From NCBI GenBank assembly GCA_031963445.1, contig JASSUH010000001.1, positions 1,302,001-1,366,000 of the forward strand: a stretch of 64,000 nucleotides of DNA, read 5' to 3'. Source of the stretch: JASSUD01 sp031963445. Lineage in GTDB: Bacteria > Pseudomonadota > Gammaproteobacteria > Burkholderiales > Burkholderiaceae. The position numbers and the translations under genes are program-made. The notes beneath the pieces were generated by a model. It saw only the letters and a program-made list of their open reading frames with translations. It made no database searches and had not been told where the DNA came from. Below are positions 53,030-62,050 of this stretch, in pieces (positions within the stretch are counted from its first letter, which is position 1; every line of letters starts with the position of its first letter).

Positions 53030-53888
53030 CTAACATGCGCATATTGATTCCATACGGGTATTAATACGCTTTGCTGGTGTCCTTTCTTGTTCCCAATTCA
53101 AGATCACAAGTTCACTGCGCTTTTTTCGTTTGCCGTTGGTCTGGCCTGCGGTGTACACCGTTTCTAACTCGATCATCCGAAATTCTTTAAAAACAGTCCG
53201 CATATCGGGATGATCATTAATGGATAGCATGATTTTCCCTTTACAAGTGCGCATGGTGTCGGCTATCTGCTCGTACTCTTCAAAGCCAAACGGCACGTCA
53301 TATCCTCCAGTTTGCCAATAGGGAGGGTCGAGATAAAAAAACGTATGTGCTCGGTCGTAACGCTCGATACATTGGCGCCAAGGCAGATTTTCAATAGTCG
53401 TTTGTGTGCTGGCTATTCGGTGGTGGGTCGCTAATACCTTCTTTTCAATACGTTCCCAATCCATAGCAGGCTTGCGGGTGGTAGTGGTGCCAAAGGTTTG
53501 TCTAGCTACATGGCCGCCAAACGCGTTTTGTTGCAAATAATAAAAGCGCGCGGCGCGTTGTATATCGGTGAGTGCTTCTGGTGGTGTGCCTTGATACCGC
53601 TGGAATAACTCCCTACTGGTTACCGCCCATTCAAATTGTTTAGCAAACTCGTCGATGTGATATTGAACAACGCGATAGAGATTTATTAGCTCTCCGTTAA
53701 TATCGTTAATCACCTCAACGGGGGCAGGCTCTGGCCTTACAAAATACAGTGCTGCCCCCCCCACAGAACACTTCGACATAACAATGGTGTTCAGGAAACA
53801 AGGGCAGTAGCTTTTTGGCTAAGCGACGTTTGCCACCGATCCAACGAATCATCGGTTTAGCGAAAGACTGAGAGAGCGAATTCATCAT
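53030..53888 (-). CDS. dam: Phage DNA adenine methylase, split by a frameshift at a G8 tract
   Basis: The 3' frame (53030-53779) encodes most of a D12-class N6-adenine methyltransferase with EVINDINGELINLYR and the catalytic FFYLDPPYW. The missing N-terminus is in the next frame from ATG 53885/53888: a start MNSLSQSFAKPMIRWIGGK, then RRLAKKLLPLFPEHHCYVEV, ending FCGG at the S-adenosylmethionine motif. The two meet in a run of eight G's (53755-53762); seven G's would restore one frame with FCGGAALYF. As given the gene is off. Slippage in the tract could switch it on. It sits among the lysis genes as an inserted extra. Confidence 0.8.
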
Positions 53889-53907
53889 TGATTGCGTTTA
53901 AAATCTG

Positions 53908-54507
53908 CTAACAGTTATCTACATCCACACGCATGTATTTGTTCCACGCCTGCGCTAATTTAAGGTCGTAAGCATGACGGGCATAATCGATGCCGTTATA
54001 CCCTCTCGCAAACAACGCCCATTGCTGCGTTTGTAAAGCGTGAATGAGGGTTGGCTGATGCTTCAGATAACGAATAAACGCCATTAATTGTTCCCGCGCA
54101 CTACGCTGCATGCACTGCACAAAGCCATCAATGCTGGCATAACCTAGTGCCTGCCAATGCAAACCCATTATCTGAAATATCCCCCAACTCGCTGCTTCAT
54201 AAGCCGCGGTTTCATGTATCTGTTGTGCCATTGCTAAGCGTTCATATTCCATGACGCCGCCTTGATACCCGCCAGGAGAGACATTCACGATATGCGGACA
54301 ATCCTGCGTTAACTGCGCGATATCTAAGCCGTATTGCTTCAGCCGCTTGTAAAAGATATGCCGCTCAAAGAGAATCACTGGCCGCCCATCGGGTAAAAAG
54401 CCTTGGCCTTGTGATTCGACTTCGGCCACGGCTTGCACGATAGCGAGCGGTACATTAAGGGTAGTAGCGGCCTGCTGAAAGTCTGCTTCAGTTAAGCCCG
54501 ACATCAT
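53908..54507 (-). CDS. Endolysin, N-acetylmuramidase (DUF3380 family)
   Basis: The 199-residue enzyme should cut peptidoglycan glycan strands at lysis. AIVQAVAEVESQGQGFLPDGRPVILFERHIF in pattern holds the catalytic Glu region. EAASWGIFQIMGLHWQALGY and the closing FARGYNGIDYARHAYDLKLAQAW are the other family blocks. No signal peptide, so it needs the holin encoded upstream, whose stop it overlaps as ATGA. Confidence 0.92.
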   Translation of the reverse strand: MMSGLTEADFQQAATTLNVPLAIVQAVAEVESQGQGFLPDGRPVILFERHIFYKRLKQYGLDIAQLTQDCPHIVNVSPGGYQGGVMEYERLAMAQQIHETAAYEAASWGIFQIMGLHWQALGYASIDGFVQCMQRSAREQLMAFIRYLKHQPTLIHALQTQQWALFARGYNGIDYARHAYDLKLAQAWNKYMRVDVDNC

Positions 54508-54878
54508 GACTTATCCCGCTTAAAACGATCTAACCAGATATCTATATGATCAGCGCGTGAGATCAACCACAGTAAAAGCTTCACACTCACCGCAGCACCA
54601 ATCAGCGAGCCAACACTCGGCGAGACTTCGACATGCGTGGGTAAAATTGAGGTCAACTCAGCCGCTACAGTCTTGGCGCATAAGCAGCCATTGATCATAG
54701 AAACAATAAAAAACGCAGCCCGTTTAACAAGAGATAAATGCGTCGAAGCCATGACAAACACGACCGCACCCGCAAACGCGCCGATAACCGTACTCGCGTC
54801 GATACCTGGACATAAAGAAACCATCGTAACGGCTGTCGTTGCGGCTGTTGCAAATGACGTAGAGATAGGCTCAGCCAT
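54504..54878 (-). CDS. Putative phage holin
   Basis: From ATG 54878 the protein has 124 residues with three to four hydrophobic segments (ASTVIGAFAGAVVFVMA, LVKRAAFFIVSMINGCLCA, GSLIGAAVSVKLLLWLIS) and a charged C-terminus (WLDRFKRDKS). It lies between X and the endolysin gene, where P2-like phages carry the holin. It should make the membrane lesions that free the endolysin. Confidence 0.82.
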   Translation of the reverse strand: MAEPISTSFATAATTAVTMVSLCPGIDASTVIGAFAGAVVFVMASTHLSLVKRAAFFIVSMINGCLCAKTVAAELTSILPTHVEVSPSVGSLIGAAVSVKLLLWLISRADHIDIWLDRFKRDKS

Positions 54879-54883
54879 GCAAG

Positions 54884-55087
54884 TTAATCCCATAATTGAA
54901 GCGTGCGGCGCACGGTGTTAAGTGACAGATCAGGTAAATTCACTTTCAGGCCATGAGGTAAGATCGGGCCGTACTGGGCTAAGCCAGGGTTCGCCTCAAG
55001 CGTTGCTTCTACTAAGCTAGCGGTGCGTTGTTTCACCCGATAGCAAAGCGCGTCCAGCGTTTCTCCTTGTTGAGCGGTAACCCACAT
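54884..55087 (-). CDS. X: Tail protein GpX (P2 family)
   Basis: With the ATG at 55087, which shares its A with the TGA of gene L, the product has exactly 67 residues as in P2 GpX. MWVTAQQGETLDALCYRVKQ and EATLEANPGLAQYGPILPHGLKVNLPDL in pattern form the LysM-like fold of this family, which binds the baseplate hub. Confidence 0.92.
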   Translation of the reverse strand: MWVTAQQGETLDALCYRVKQRTASLVEATLEANPGLAQYGPILPHGLKVNLPDLSLNTVRRTLQLWD

Positions 55088-55548
55088 CAAATAAGCTCCA
55101 CCGTCGCATGTGAGCGGCTTTGGATATCGCTTATCGCCCAACGAGCGGTGCGGCGATCGTTGTCACTCGTGGTTTCTAGTGATTCGGCCTGCTGCATCCC
55201 TGAATGCGTACTATCAAAATTTCGATACTGTTCGATTAAATCGGCATGCGCGTAGTGATAGATAGCGCGTCTATAAGAGATAACTCGGATGCTCTCGCTA
55301 TTCACTTGGGCGGCAGGGACATCAGATAATTTTTGATACCCCTCTCGCTGCTGCTCGCTTTGCCAACAGGCTAATTCGGTATTCACACTCGCTATTGCCG
55401 CCGTCACTGCATCGGTTAAGCGTTGCTCCGTCACCGTGCCATCTAATCGCATCGTGGCGCGACAATGGGGCAAATCGAGATCAGGAAACCAGCCATCATT
55501 CTTAATCGTTGTCGCCGATTCAGCGGGAGCGGTTGCGATAAAGTCCAT
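55087..55548 (-). CDS. L: Head completion protein GpL (P2 family)
   Basis: The 153-residue protein joins head and tail. NDGWFPDLDLPHCRATMRLDGTVTEQRL in pattern and YRRAIYHYAHADLIEQYRNFDST match the GpL family. ATG 55548 (MDFIATAPAE) is preferred to 55560. It follows M after a 62-nt gap. Confidence 0.92.
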   Translation of the reverse strand: MDFIATAPAESATTIKNDGWFPDLDLPHCRATMRLDGTVTEQRLTDAVTAAIASVNTELACWQSEQQREGYQKLSDVPAAQVNSESIRVISYRRAIYHYAHADLIEQYRNFDSTHSGMQQAESLETTSDNDRRTARWAISDIQSRSHATVELI

Positions 55549-55610
55549 GTAGGCCAACACAAAAAGAAAGAGCGGTGAGCAAACATCAGTAACAGATTTA
55601 ACGCTGTTTC

Positions 55611-56264
55611 TTAGCTTGCGCCGCTCGGTTGGGGGGAAACCGTTAACAATCGCTCTAATCGCTCGATCTCTTTTTTAACGCCGCAACGTGGTGCAAGGTC
55701 AAGTGCTCGGCGGTAATGGTTTAGTGCTTGCTCAGGTTGGTTTGCTTGCAGCACGATGCCTAAGGCTTTATGGAGCTTTGCTCGTACAGGGTCGGGCATA
55801 TCGTGTGGCTCAGTGCATTTAGCAAGTTGCGTTAATAGCGCAAGATCAAAAGATTCACCCACCGATAACGCAGCTTCCGCTATTTGTTCAGTGACGAAGG
55901 TAGCTAGTGTGCGTTCGTATTGATCAGGTAACGTTAAATGATGCTTGAGCGCATAAGTTGCAATCGTCAGGGCGTTTGCATAGTCGCCTGTATCAATACG
56001 CCAAATCATGACTGTCGTTAACACATCGTCTTGCACGCCTTGGGCGCTTTCTAACGCACCCGCCACATACGCTTCATATTCCGGTAACAGCTCGCGCTTA
56101 ACTTCAATTTTGCGCGTGATCGATTGAATCGCTTTAAGTCGCTGGCGATCTGTGGCGAGTTTCGCCAGCATCAATTCATAGCGACTGACATCGGCTCGGG
56201 TGTGTCCGGTAGCCGCTGTTTTGGCCTGCATCCGTTCAAGATGATAGCGGGCTAAGCTTTTCAT
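55611..56264 (-). CDS. M: Terminase small subunit / endonuclease GpM
   Basis: The 217-residue protein starts MKSLARYHLERMQAKTAATG, close to the GpM consensus, with YELMLAKLATDRQRLKAIQS and VLTTVMIWRIDTGDYANALTIA. It cuts the cos sites during packaging together with GpP. A TPR-like tail (ALNHYRRALDLAPRCGVKKEIERLERLL) is typical of the family. It starts 2 nt after N ends. Confidence 0.93.
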   Translation of the reverse strand: MKSLARYHLERMQAKTAATGHTRADVSRYELMLAKLATDRQRLKAIQSITRKIEVKRELLPEYEAYVAGALESAQGVQDDVLTTVMIWRIDTGDYANALTIATYALKHHLTLPDQYERTLATFVTEQIAEAALSVGESFDLALLTQLAKCTEPHDMPDPVRAKLHKALGIVLQANQPEQALNHYRRALDLAPRCGVKKEIERLERLLTVSPQPSGAS

Positions 56265-56266
56265 GC

Positions 56267-57298
56267 TTAAGCCTCGCTCTCATCAGAAAATATTTCTTTA
56301 GTCTCGATGTTATCGATTAAACACCCTGCCTCAAAATTTTCAATCACATATGCATCATTGGTTGATTCGTAGATTTCTATTTGATCGGATTTAGGGTTAT
56401 CGGAAATCGTGCGCCGCCTTCCGCTTATTTGCCAATACAGCGATAAATTATCTAAACGGGTAATCAGTAAACTGTTATTGGGGAAATACGGTGCCCGTAT
56501 TGCGGGTAAATGGCCAATTCGCTTTTGGCTCACAATGACATCAGACGCCAACATATCGGTTGGCCGATGTTCTTGGTTAAGAATGGGAAAATATTTATCG
56601 TGTAAAAGTTCGCGCCCGCAAATCACTACCAGTTTCGTATCGTCTTGATACGCAGGGTGAATTAAATGATTCACCGCATCAAAAACTAAGGCGTCTAAAT
56701 TGGCATAGTCGCCGTTTTTCCCAATAATGATTGAGCCGCCTCTTTGACTCTTATTTAAGACGCGTTCCGGCGCATAATTGCGGTACTGTTGCAGCCATCC
56801 GATATTGACATCTTGTAATAAATTATTTTTTTCTCTATCCGATGTGGCGGCACGGTGAGTACCATTAAACCCAATCTTTATACGGTCGAGTGCTTGCTGT
56901 TCTATAGTCGAATTACTGATGAGCTTTTGAAAATTTTCATGGAGCGCCCATTCATCGATCGAGCTGTATTTAATATGTGTATCAAAATTGGTTTGTTCAG
57001 CGCGGTAGCGATAACCGTCTAAATAAATGGGATTAAACGTTTTACGCTCTCTACTATTCGTATCGGTTGTGCTCGCAATTGAAGAGCGAATGCCTATCCC
57101 TAGCTTTTCGCCTTCTTGCGCTCTGACACCTTTAACATTAATCCGTCGTAAAAAATCGCTTGATTCTTGAATATGTCTTTCAAGCTTCTGTTGGACGCTG
57201 GGCGCGATGGTAAATTGTTGTGTGATATTGCTTACGCCGTTTATCTTGGCAATTTGGTTTAAATAGCCACTAAAAAGTTCACGAGTTTCATTCAGCAT
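56267..57298 (-). CDS. N: Major capsid protein GpN
   Basis: The 343-residue HK97-fold capsid protein of the P2 family: LFSGYLNQIAKINGVSNITQQFTIAPSVQQKL at the start, the FNPIYLDGYRYRAEQTNFDTHIKYSSIDEWA block, and DIETKEIFSDESEA-type acidic end. Complete in length. It follows O by 13 nt. Confidence 0.95.
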   Translation of the reverse strand: MLNETRELFSGYLNQIAKINGVSNITQQFTIAPSVQQKLERHIQESSDFLRRINVKGVRAQEGEKLGIGIRSSIASTTDTNSRERKTFNPIYLDGYRYRAEQTNFDTHIKYSSIDEWALHENFQKLISNSTIEQQALDRIKIGFNGTHRAATSDREKNNLLQDVNIGWLQQYRNYAPERVLNKSQRGGSIIIGKNGDYANLDALVFDAVNHLIHPAYQDDTKLVVICGRELLHDKYFPILNQEHRPTDMLASDVIVSQKRIGHLPAIRAPYFPNNSLLITRLDNLSLYWQISGRRRTISDNPKSDQIEIYESTNDAYVIENFEAGCLIDNIETKEIFSDESEA

Positions 57299-57311
57299 AG
57301 AAAAATCCCTC

Positions 57312-58106
57312 TTAGCAGTCAGTCAAGATAACGGCACGTGAACCCGTCGCAACAGGTCTTTGCGGGGTGTGATCACTGGTTAATTCGAGTTCCTGCTTAA
57401 GTAACCGAAAGGCGGTTTGATCTTGGGTTTGGCACGTCGCTAGTTCTTTTACGCAAGTTTCTAAAGCGTTTATGCGTACTTGATAACGCGTGAAGGCTTC
57501 CAACTGTTCTTTACTATGGTGCGCAAGCGTTTCGAGGGCGTCGTTCAGGTCGCGCCACTTTTGATCATCTTGTGCTGCTTGAGACTTGGATAAGCCCAAT
57601 AAGGTTTTCACTTTCGAGAGCATCGACGGCATTTCTGATTCATCTTCTTCATTCATCATTTCGATTGCCTCAGAAAAAAGGTGGGCTGATGCGGGCTGAC
57701 GGGTAAACGATAGGCGTTCCGTGCCTAAGCTCGCGGGACTATCGGTAATGCCTAAGCCCACTAAGTACGCGGCTTTGGTATCGGCAAAATCGGGATTAAT
57801 TTCGACACTCGTATAAATCTTTTGTTTGGCTTTAATCAGGGCGACGAGTTCGGGGGTGGGATCAATCTGCGCCAGTAGCGTTAATTTGCCGTCCGGCCCT
57901 TCTTGCGTTTTAAGTGCGATCACATCACCGTAGGCTTTAAATGGGCCATCCGGCACCATGCCGCGAATATGTTCGATAAAGACGCGAGCGCTATAAAGTT
58001 GGGGGTTATAGTGCTGCGCCATTTGCTCAAGCCAACGACGCTTAATAGTGCGACCGTCAACCGTTGCGCCTTCTGTTGCTACGCGAAAAAAAGGGCGAGA
58101 GTTCAT
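57312..58106 (-). CDS. O: Capsid scaffolding protein / protease GpO
   Basis: From ATG 58106 (MNSRPFFRVATEGATVDG) the product has 264 residues. The N-terminal serine protease domain contains YNPQLYSARVFIEHIRG and KIYTSVEINPDFADT with the later SPASLGTERLSF, and the C-terminal third is the helical scaffold (QYRVINALE-type coiled coil, about 195-250). It cleaves itself and N during head maturation. Frames upstream of 58106 are probably untranslated. Confidence 0.94.
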   Translation of the reverse strand: MNSRPFFRVATEGATVDGRTIKRRWLEQMAQHYNPQLYSARVFIEHIRGMVPDGPFKAYGDVIALKTQEGPDGKLTLLAQIDPTPELVALIKAKQKIYTSVEINPDFADTKAAYLVGLGITDSPASLGTERLSFTRQPASAHLFSEAIEMMNEEDESEMPSMLSKVKTLLGLSKSQAAQDDQKWRDLNDALETLAHHSKEQLEAFTRYQVRINALETCVKELATCQTQDQTAFRLLKQELELTSDHTPQRPVATGSRAVILTDC

Positions 58107-58171
58107 ACATTGCCGTGTAAAAGAAACATGGCTGTATCGTGCTAATGAAGACGAACGCAAGCAACCACCTC

Positions 58172-58201
58172 TATTTGTCAAAGATCGGCGTTTTACAAAT
58201 A
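58172..58201. promoter_or_regulatory. Inverted repeat in the divergent P/O promoter region
   Basis: TATTTGT-N16-ACAAATA lies between the divergently transcribed P and O genes, 44 nt before P and 66 nt before O. P2 Ogr sites have TGT-N12-ACA, so the spacing differs by 4. It could bind the phage's Ogr-type activator or another dimer. Confidence 0.4.
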
Positions 58202-58244
58202 ACAGTCCTAGTGTTCAGCAAGGCGGACCATTACGGTTAGCCGC

Positions 58245-59966
58245 ATGACTGGCTGCCCCTTACCTTCCTCTGTTGATTCGTTAAACCTGCGTTCTATCGC
58301 TCGCTCTTTGTATGGGCAAGGCTGGACATTAGCGGCGATTGCTCGCCATCTAAAACAAAAATACGCAACCGTAGCCGCCTGGAAACAGCGCGAGCAATGG
58401 GAAAGACTGAGCGGAGCTGAAAAGGTCGTTGCGAGTTTGGAAGATCGCTTAACGGCATTGATTGCGAGAGAAGAGAAAGCAGGCAAAGACTTTAAAGAGA
58501 TTGATTTACTCACACGTCAAATTGAACGCTTAAGTCACGGCGTACCCGATAAAAATAAAGCGCAGGCTGTTAAAAAACTTCCGCGTAATGCGTTAAACGA
58601 AGAGCAACAAGACAAGCTACGCGAAGCGTTTATTGATTCCCTTTTTGATTATCAAAAGCGCTGGTATCAAAACGGCCACCAACGCACCCGTAACTTACTG
58701 AAATCTCGCCAGATTGGCGCAACGTGGTACTTCGCTAGAGAAGCGCTGATAGATGCGTTAACTACAGGCCGTAATCAAATTTTTTTATCGGCGAGTAAAG
58801 CGCAGGCCCAAATCTTTAGGCAATACGTGGTGCAGTTTGTCCAAGACGTGACGGGGATGGAGTTGCGCGGTGAACCTATTGTGCTCGCCAATCATGCGAC
58901 GCTTTATTTTCTCAGTACGAATGCGCGTACCGCACAAAGCTATCACGGCAATTTTTACTTTGATGAGTATTTCTGGACACCGCAATTTACGACGTTAAAC
59001 AAAGTCGCATCCGGCATGGCGATGCACGCGAAATGGAGAAAAACGTATTTCTCGACACCTTCCAGCTTAAATCATGAGGCTTACCCCTTTTGGAGTGGGG
59101 AACATGCCAATCGTGGACGACAACCCGAAAAACATATCCAAGTGGATACGAGTTATGCGGCCTTAAAGGCGGGGCAACTCGGGAATGATCAGCAGTGGCG
59201 ACAAATCGTCACGGTGGAAGATGCCGTTAGCCAAGGTTGCAATTTATTTGATCTCGCCCAACTGAAAAACGAATACAGCCCAGAGGACTATCAGAATCTC
59301 TTGATGTGTCAATTTATTGACGATACCGCGTCCGTCTTTACGCTCGCGGATTGCCAACGCTGTATGGTCGATGCGTGGGTTGAATGGGAAGACTTTAAGC
59401 CTCTAGCGCAGCGGCCTTTAGGGCATGCGTCGGTGTGGATTGGGTACGACCCATCCTTGTCACGCGATGCGGCGGGATGCGTCGTGATTGCGCCGCCCAC
59501 CACTAACAATGCACGTTTTCGCGTGCTCGAGAAATATCAATGGCGGAACATCGATTTTGAAGCCCAAGCCGAGCACATCAAAAAAATAACTGAGCGTTAT
59601 CACGTGACGTATATCGGTATTGATACCACTGGGATGGGGCAGGGGGTCTTTCAACTGGTTAAACGTTTTTTCCCTGCCGTAACAGGATTGAACTATTCCC
59701 CTGAGGTAAAAAACCGCTTAGTGCTCAAAGGGCAAGCTGTGATTCGCCGCGGGCGTCTAGCCTTTGATGCGAGTTGGACAGATCTAGCCCAAGCTTTGAT
59801 GAGCATTCGCCAAACCTTAACCGCCAGCGGTCGGCAAGTCACTTATCAATCTCATCGCAACGAAATAATCGGCCATGCTGATTTAGCGTGGGCGTGTTTG
59901 CATGCGCTCGATCATGAGCCGCTAGCAGGGGCAGATAACCACGGCTTTATGGAGTTTTATTCATGA
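58245..59966 (+). CDS. P: Terminase large subunit GpP
   Basis: The 573-residue ATPase drives DNA packaging. An N-terminal HTH (RSLYGQGWTLAAIARHLKQKYATVAAWKQREQW in pattern) is followed by the ATPase (NLLKSRQIGATWYFAREAL as Walker A region, NFYFDEYFW as Walker B) and an RNase H-like nuclease with WIGYDPSLSRDAAG and YIGIDTTGMGQGVF. It is divergent from O and overlaps Q by 4 nt. Confidence 0.95.
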   Translation: MTGCPLPSSVDSLNLRSIARSLYGQGWTLAAIARHLKQKYATVAAWKQREQWERLSGAEKVVASLEDRLTALIAREEKAGKDFKEIDLLTRQIERLSHGVPDKNKAQAVKKLPRNALNEEQQDKLREAFIDSLFDYQKRWYQNGHQRTRNLLKSRQIGATWYFAREALIDALTTGRNQIFLSASKAQAQIFRQYVVQFVQDVTGMELRGEPIVLANHATLYFLSTNARTAQSYHGNFYFDEYFWTPQFTTLNKVASGMAMHAKWRKTYFSTPSSLNHEAYPFWSGEHANRGRQPEKHIQVDTSYAALKAGQLGNDQQWRQIVTVEDAVSQGCNLFDLAQLKNEYSPEDYQNLLMCQFIDDTASVFTLADCQRCMVDAWVEWEDFKPLAQRPLGHASVWIGYDPSLSRDAAGCVVIAPPTTNNARFRVLEKYQWRNIDFEAQAEHIKKITERYHVTYIGIDTTGMGQGVFQLVKRFFPAVTGLNYSPEVKNRLVLKGQAVIRRGRLAFDASWTDLAQALMSIRQTLTASGRQVTYQSHRNEIIGHADLAWACLHALDHEPLAGADNHGFMEFYS

Positions 59967-60916
59967 CAATCGAAACGTTTACGTTTGGTGAACCGATGCC
60001 AGCGCTCAAGCGGGCTGACATGCCCGATTACCTGGAATGTTGGATAAATGGGAAATGGTACGAGCCGCCCATCAGTTGGGTAGGTCTGGCTAAGTCGTTT
60101 ACAGCAAGTCCCCATCATAGCTCAGCCATTAACCTTAAGTTCAATCTCTTAACGTCATCATTTATTCCGCATTCTTGGCTCTCGCGAGGAGTGTTTAGCC
60201 AGTTAGTTTTAGATTTTTTAGTCTTTGGTAATGCATACCTAGAGAAGCGCTTTAATCGGTTGGGGCAGATTATCGAACTCCAGCATGTACCGGCTAAATA
60301 TGTCAGGTGCGGGACAGACTTGCAGACTTACTACTTTGTCAGAGGTTGGCAACAGGAGCATTCATTTAAAGCAGGCAGTGTGCTGCATTTAAGACAGCCA
60401 GACATCAATCAAGAAGTTTACGGCCTGCCGCAATACTTAAGCGGACTTCACGCGGCCTGGCTCAACGAATCGGCGACGTTATTTCGGCGCAAATACTATG
60501 AAAACGGTAGCCATGCTGGCTTTATTTTGTATATGACGGATGCCGCCCACCAAGAAGCCGATGTGAATAACCTACGCCAAGCACTCAAAGAAAGCAAAGG
60601 GCCAGGAAATTTTAGGAATCTCTTTGTGTATGCGCCTAATGGGAAGAAAGATGGGTTACAGCTAATACCCGTATCCGAAGTCACCGCGAAGGATGAATTT
60701 TTTAATATTAAAAACGTGACAAGAGATGATTTACTTACCGCGCACTGCGTGCCACCCCAACTTTTAGGTATTCCGCCGAGTAATGCAGGGGGCTTCGGTT
60801 CGGCTGATATCGCAGATGAAATATTTACGCGGCATCAGATGCAACCATTGCAAGCCCGCTTTGCCGAGTTGAATACCAAGCTACCAGAACATGTTATTCG
60901 GTTTGAAGCTGAGTAA
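59963..60916 (+). CDS. Q: Portal protein GpQ
   Basis: The 317-residue product is the portal, the dodecameric ring at the head vertex through which DNA is packaged. YLECWINGKWYEPPISWVGLAKSF in pattern, DFLVFGNAYLEKRFNRLGQII and HCVPPQLLGIPPSNAGGFGSADIA are conserved blocks. It overlaps P as in the P-Q operon of P2. It is slightly shorter than P2 Q (about 344). Confidence 0.94.
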   Translation: MTIETFTFGEPMPALKRADMPDYLECWINGKWYEPPISWVGLAKSFTASPHHSSAINLKFNLLTSSFIPHSWLSRGVFSQLVLDFLVFGNAYLEKRFNRLGQIIELQHVPAKYVRCGTDLQTYYFVRGWQQEHSFKAGSVLHLRQPDINQEVYGLPQYLSGLHAAWLNESATLFRRKYYENGSHAGFILYMTDAAHQEADVNNLRQALKESKGPGNFRNLFVYAPNGKKDGLQLIPVSEVTAKDEFFNIKNVTRDDLLTAHCVPPQLLGIPPSNAGGFGSADIADEIFTRHQMQPLQARFAELNTKLPEHVIRFEAE

Positions 60917-61020
60917 ATCTTTATCTTCAATAATCAGCTAATCATTTGCTGGTTTATCTCGTGTTAAAGACCTTATAGAGGCTCTTTAACTCGTCCTGCC
61001 ACTTTCTCTCTTCCTTTTAT

Positions 61021-61067
61021 CCCCGTGGAAGCCTTAGTGAGGGCTTTGTTAGCCCTTACTCGCGGGG
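61021..61067 (+). terminator. Hairpin after the P-Q operon
   Basis: AGTGAGGGCT (61036-61045) and AGCCCTTACT (61051-61060) form a 10-bp stem with one wobble and a 5-nt loop, and CCCCG (61021-61025) / CGGGG (61063-61067) extends it outward. It may end the Q transcript or be part of the cos region. Confidence 0.5.
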
Positions 61068-61337
61068 CTCCACCCTGCACAACGCAGTTCCCCTCCCACC
61101 TGCGGCTCTTACAAAAAGTGTAATTTTCTATGCATCTCATTTTGCCTGAAAGAACCAGGCAGCAAGGGATTCAGCGCATTTTGGCAAATCAAAAAGTTAT
61201 GCAAATCTATGCAAGATGATGCATTTCTACGCAGATGTATTTTTGCTCTGAGCGAGAGCTGTAAATAAGCCGTCTTATTCTTAATGGCTGATTTTCTATT
61301 GCCTCAGATAACAGGGGGGTAGGGGGGTGAAAAAAAG

Positions 61338-61603
61338 GTTACAAGGGTAACATTACTCAAAAGTAGCTATAAGTTGTTGATATATAAAGAAAATTTTGTT
61401 ACCAAAAAAAGTAACAAAGGAGTTACGAAAAAGGTAACACGTAAAAATTTTCTCTCTTGTCGATTTTTTTGAGTAAGTGCTGCATGAACAAAAAAGGTTA
61501 CGTGTTACTTTAATGTAACTCTATTGTTACTTTTTTGATAAGATGTAAGTTATTGATTTAATTTGTGTTTTTTAACATTTTTTGTAAATGTTACCTTTGT
61601 AAC
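61338..61603. repeat. Cluster of GTTAC / GTAAC inverted pentamers
   Basis: Seven GTTAC (61338, 61398, 61422, 61497, 61504, 61526, 61590) and five GTAAC (61347, 61411, 61434, 61515, 61599) occur in 266 bp, where about 0.5 are expected by chance. They form at least four face-to-face pairs: GTTAC-4-GTAAC, TTTGTTAC-8-GTAACAAA, GTTAC-7-GTAAC, and GTTAC-4-GTAAC. This pattern suits a set of binding sites for a dimeric protein. Confidence 0.75.
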
Positions 61604-61914
61604 CTTTTTTATCATGGCTCCTGCTTTTTTATGTGCGCCAGTTTTTATAGGGGGCGTGAGAAGTAACTTTATGCGCCACAAGGCATTTAGCATGAATAGG
61701 CCATGAGTTGAAAAAACAGAGAGATGCGGTTAGGAGAATTGCTAGATTGAAGAGAGTTAACGGTGCTAAATCTCCATTTTGGAGTCCAGCTAATTTCAAC
61801 CTATAACAGCCTTTTTTAAGCTAAAACAAGCTGTTTTATACTTGCTTTGCATTTTTGCGAGTTATGCAAGCTATTGATTTATAAGGAAAAATGTTAAATC
61901 TATTTTTTAAGTGG

Positions 61915-61962
61915 GGACTTTTAATCCGTTGGTCGCAGGTTCGAATCCCGCACGGCCTACCA
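61915..61962 (+). repeat. Right attachment site of the prophage
   Basis: A perfect 48-nt copy of the tRNA-Lys 3' part (28940-28987). No 5' tRNA half precedes it, so it is an att remnant and not a second tRNA gene. Confidence 0.92.
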
Positions 61963-62050
61963 TATTTATAGACATCTTAGTGTTAAGCGCTGTGCTTTCT
62001 CTGAGATGTCTACTTTCTCTTCAAGTATCTCTTCTAGGGTACTCCCTGTC

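Larger units (their letters stand above)
60917..61914. other. Non-coding right end of the prophage
   Basis: About 1 kb without a supported gene. It holds the strong hairpin at 61021-61067 and the GTTAC/GTAAC cluster at 61338-61603. In P2 the cos site lies near Q at this end, so a cos site may be here, but I cannot locate it. Confidence 0.5.
28940..61962. mobile_element. P2-like prophage of about 33 kb in tRNA-Lys
   Basis: The element is bounded by 48-bp direct repeats. It encodes integrase, excisionase-like protein, primase/helicase, Ogr-type activator, repressor, and the P2 late genes in the P2 order with the same divergent P-Q / O-N-M arrangement. Replication is by a toprim primase/helicase and not a gpA-type nickase. 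An accessory island sits between tail genes S and V. Most structural genes look intact, but the methylase carries a frameshift and the gpG tail-fibre chaperone was not found. Confidence 0.92.

Noticed and set aside
61915..61962. A second tRNA-Lys gene
   Set aside because: Only the 3' 48 nt are present; the D-arm and 5' acceptor strand are missing. It is an att site.
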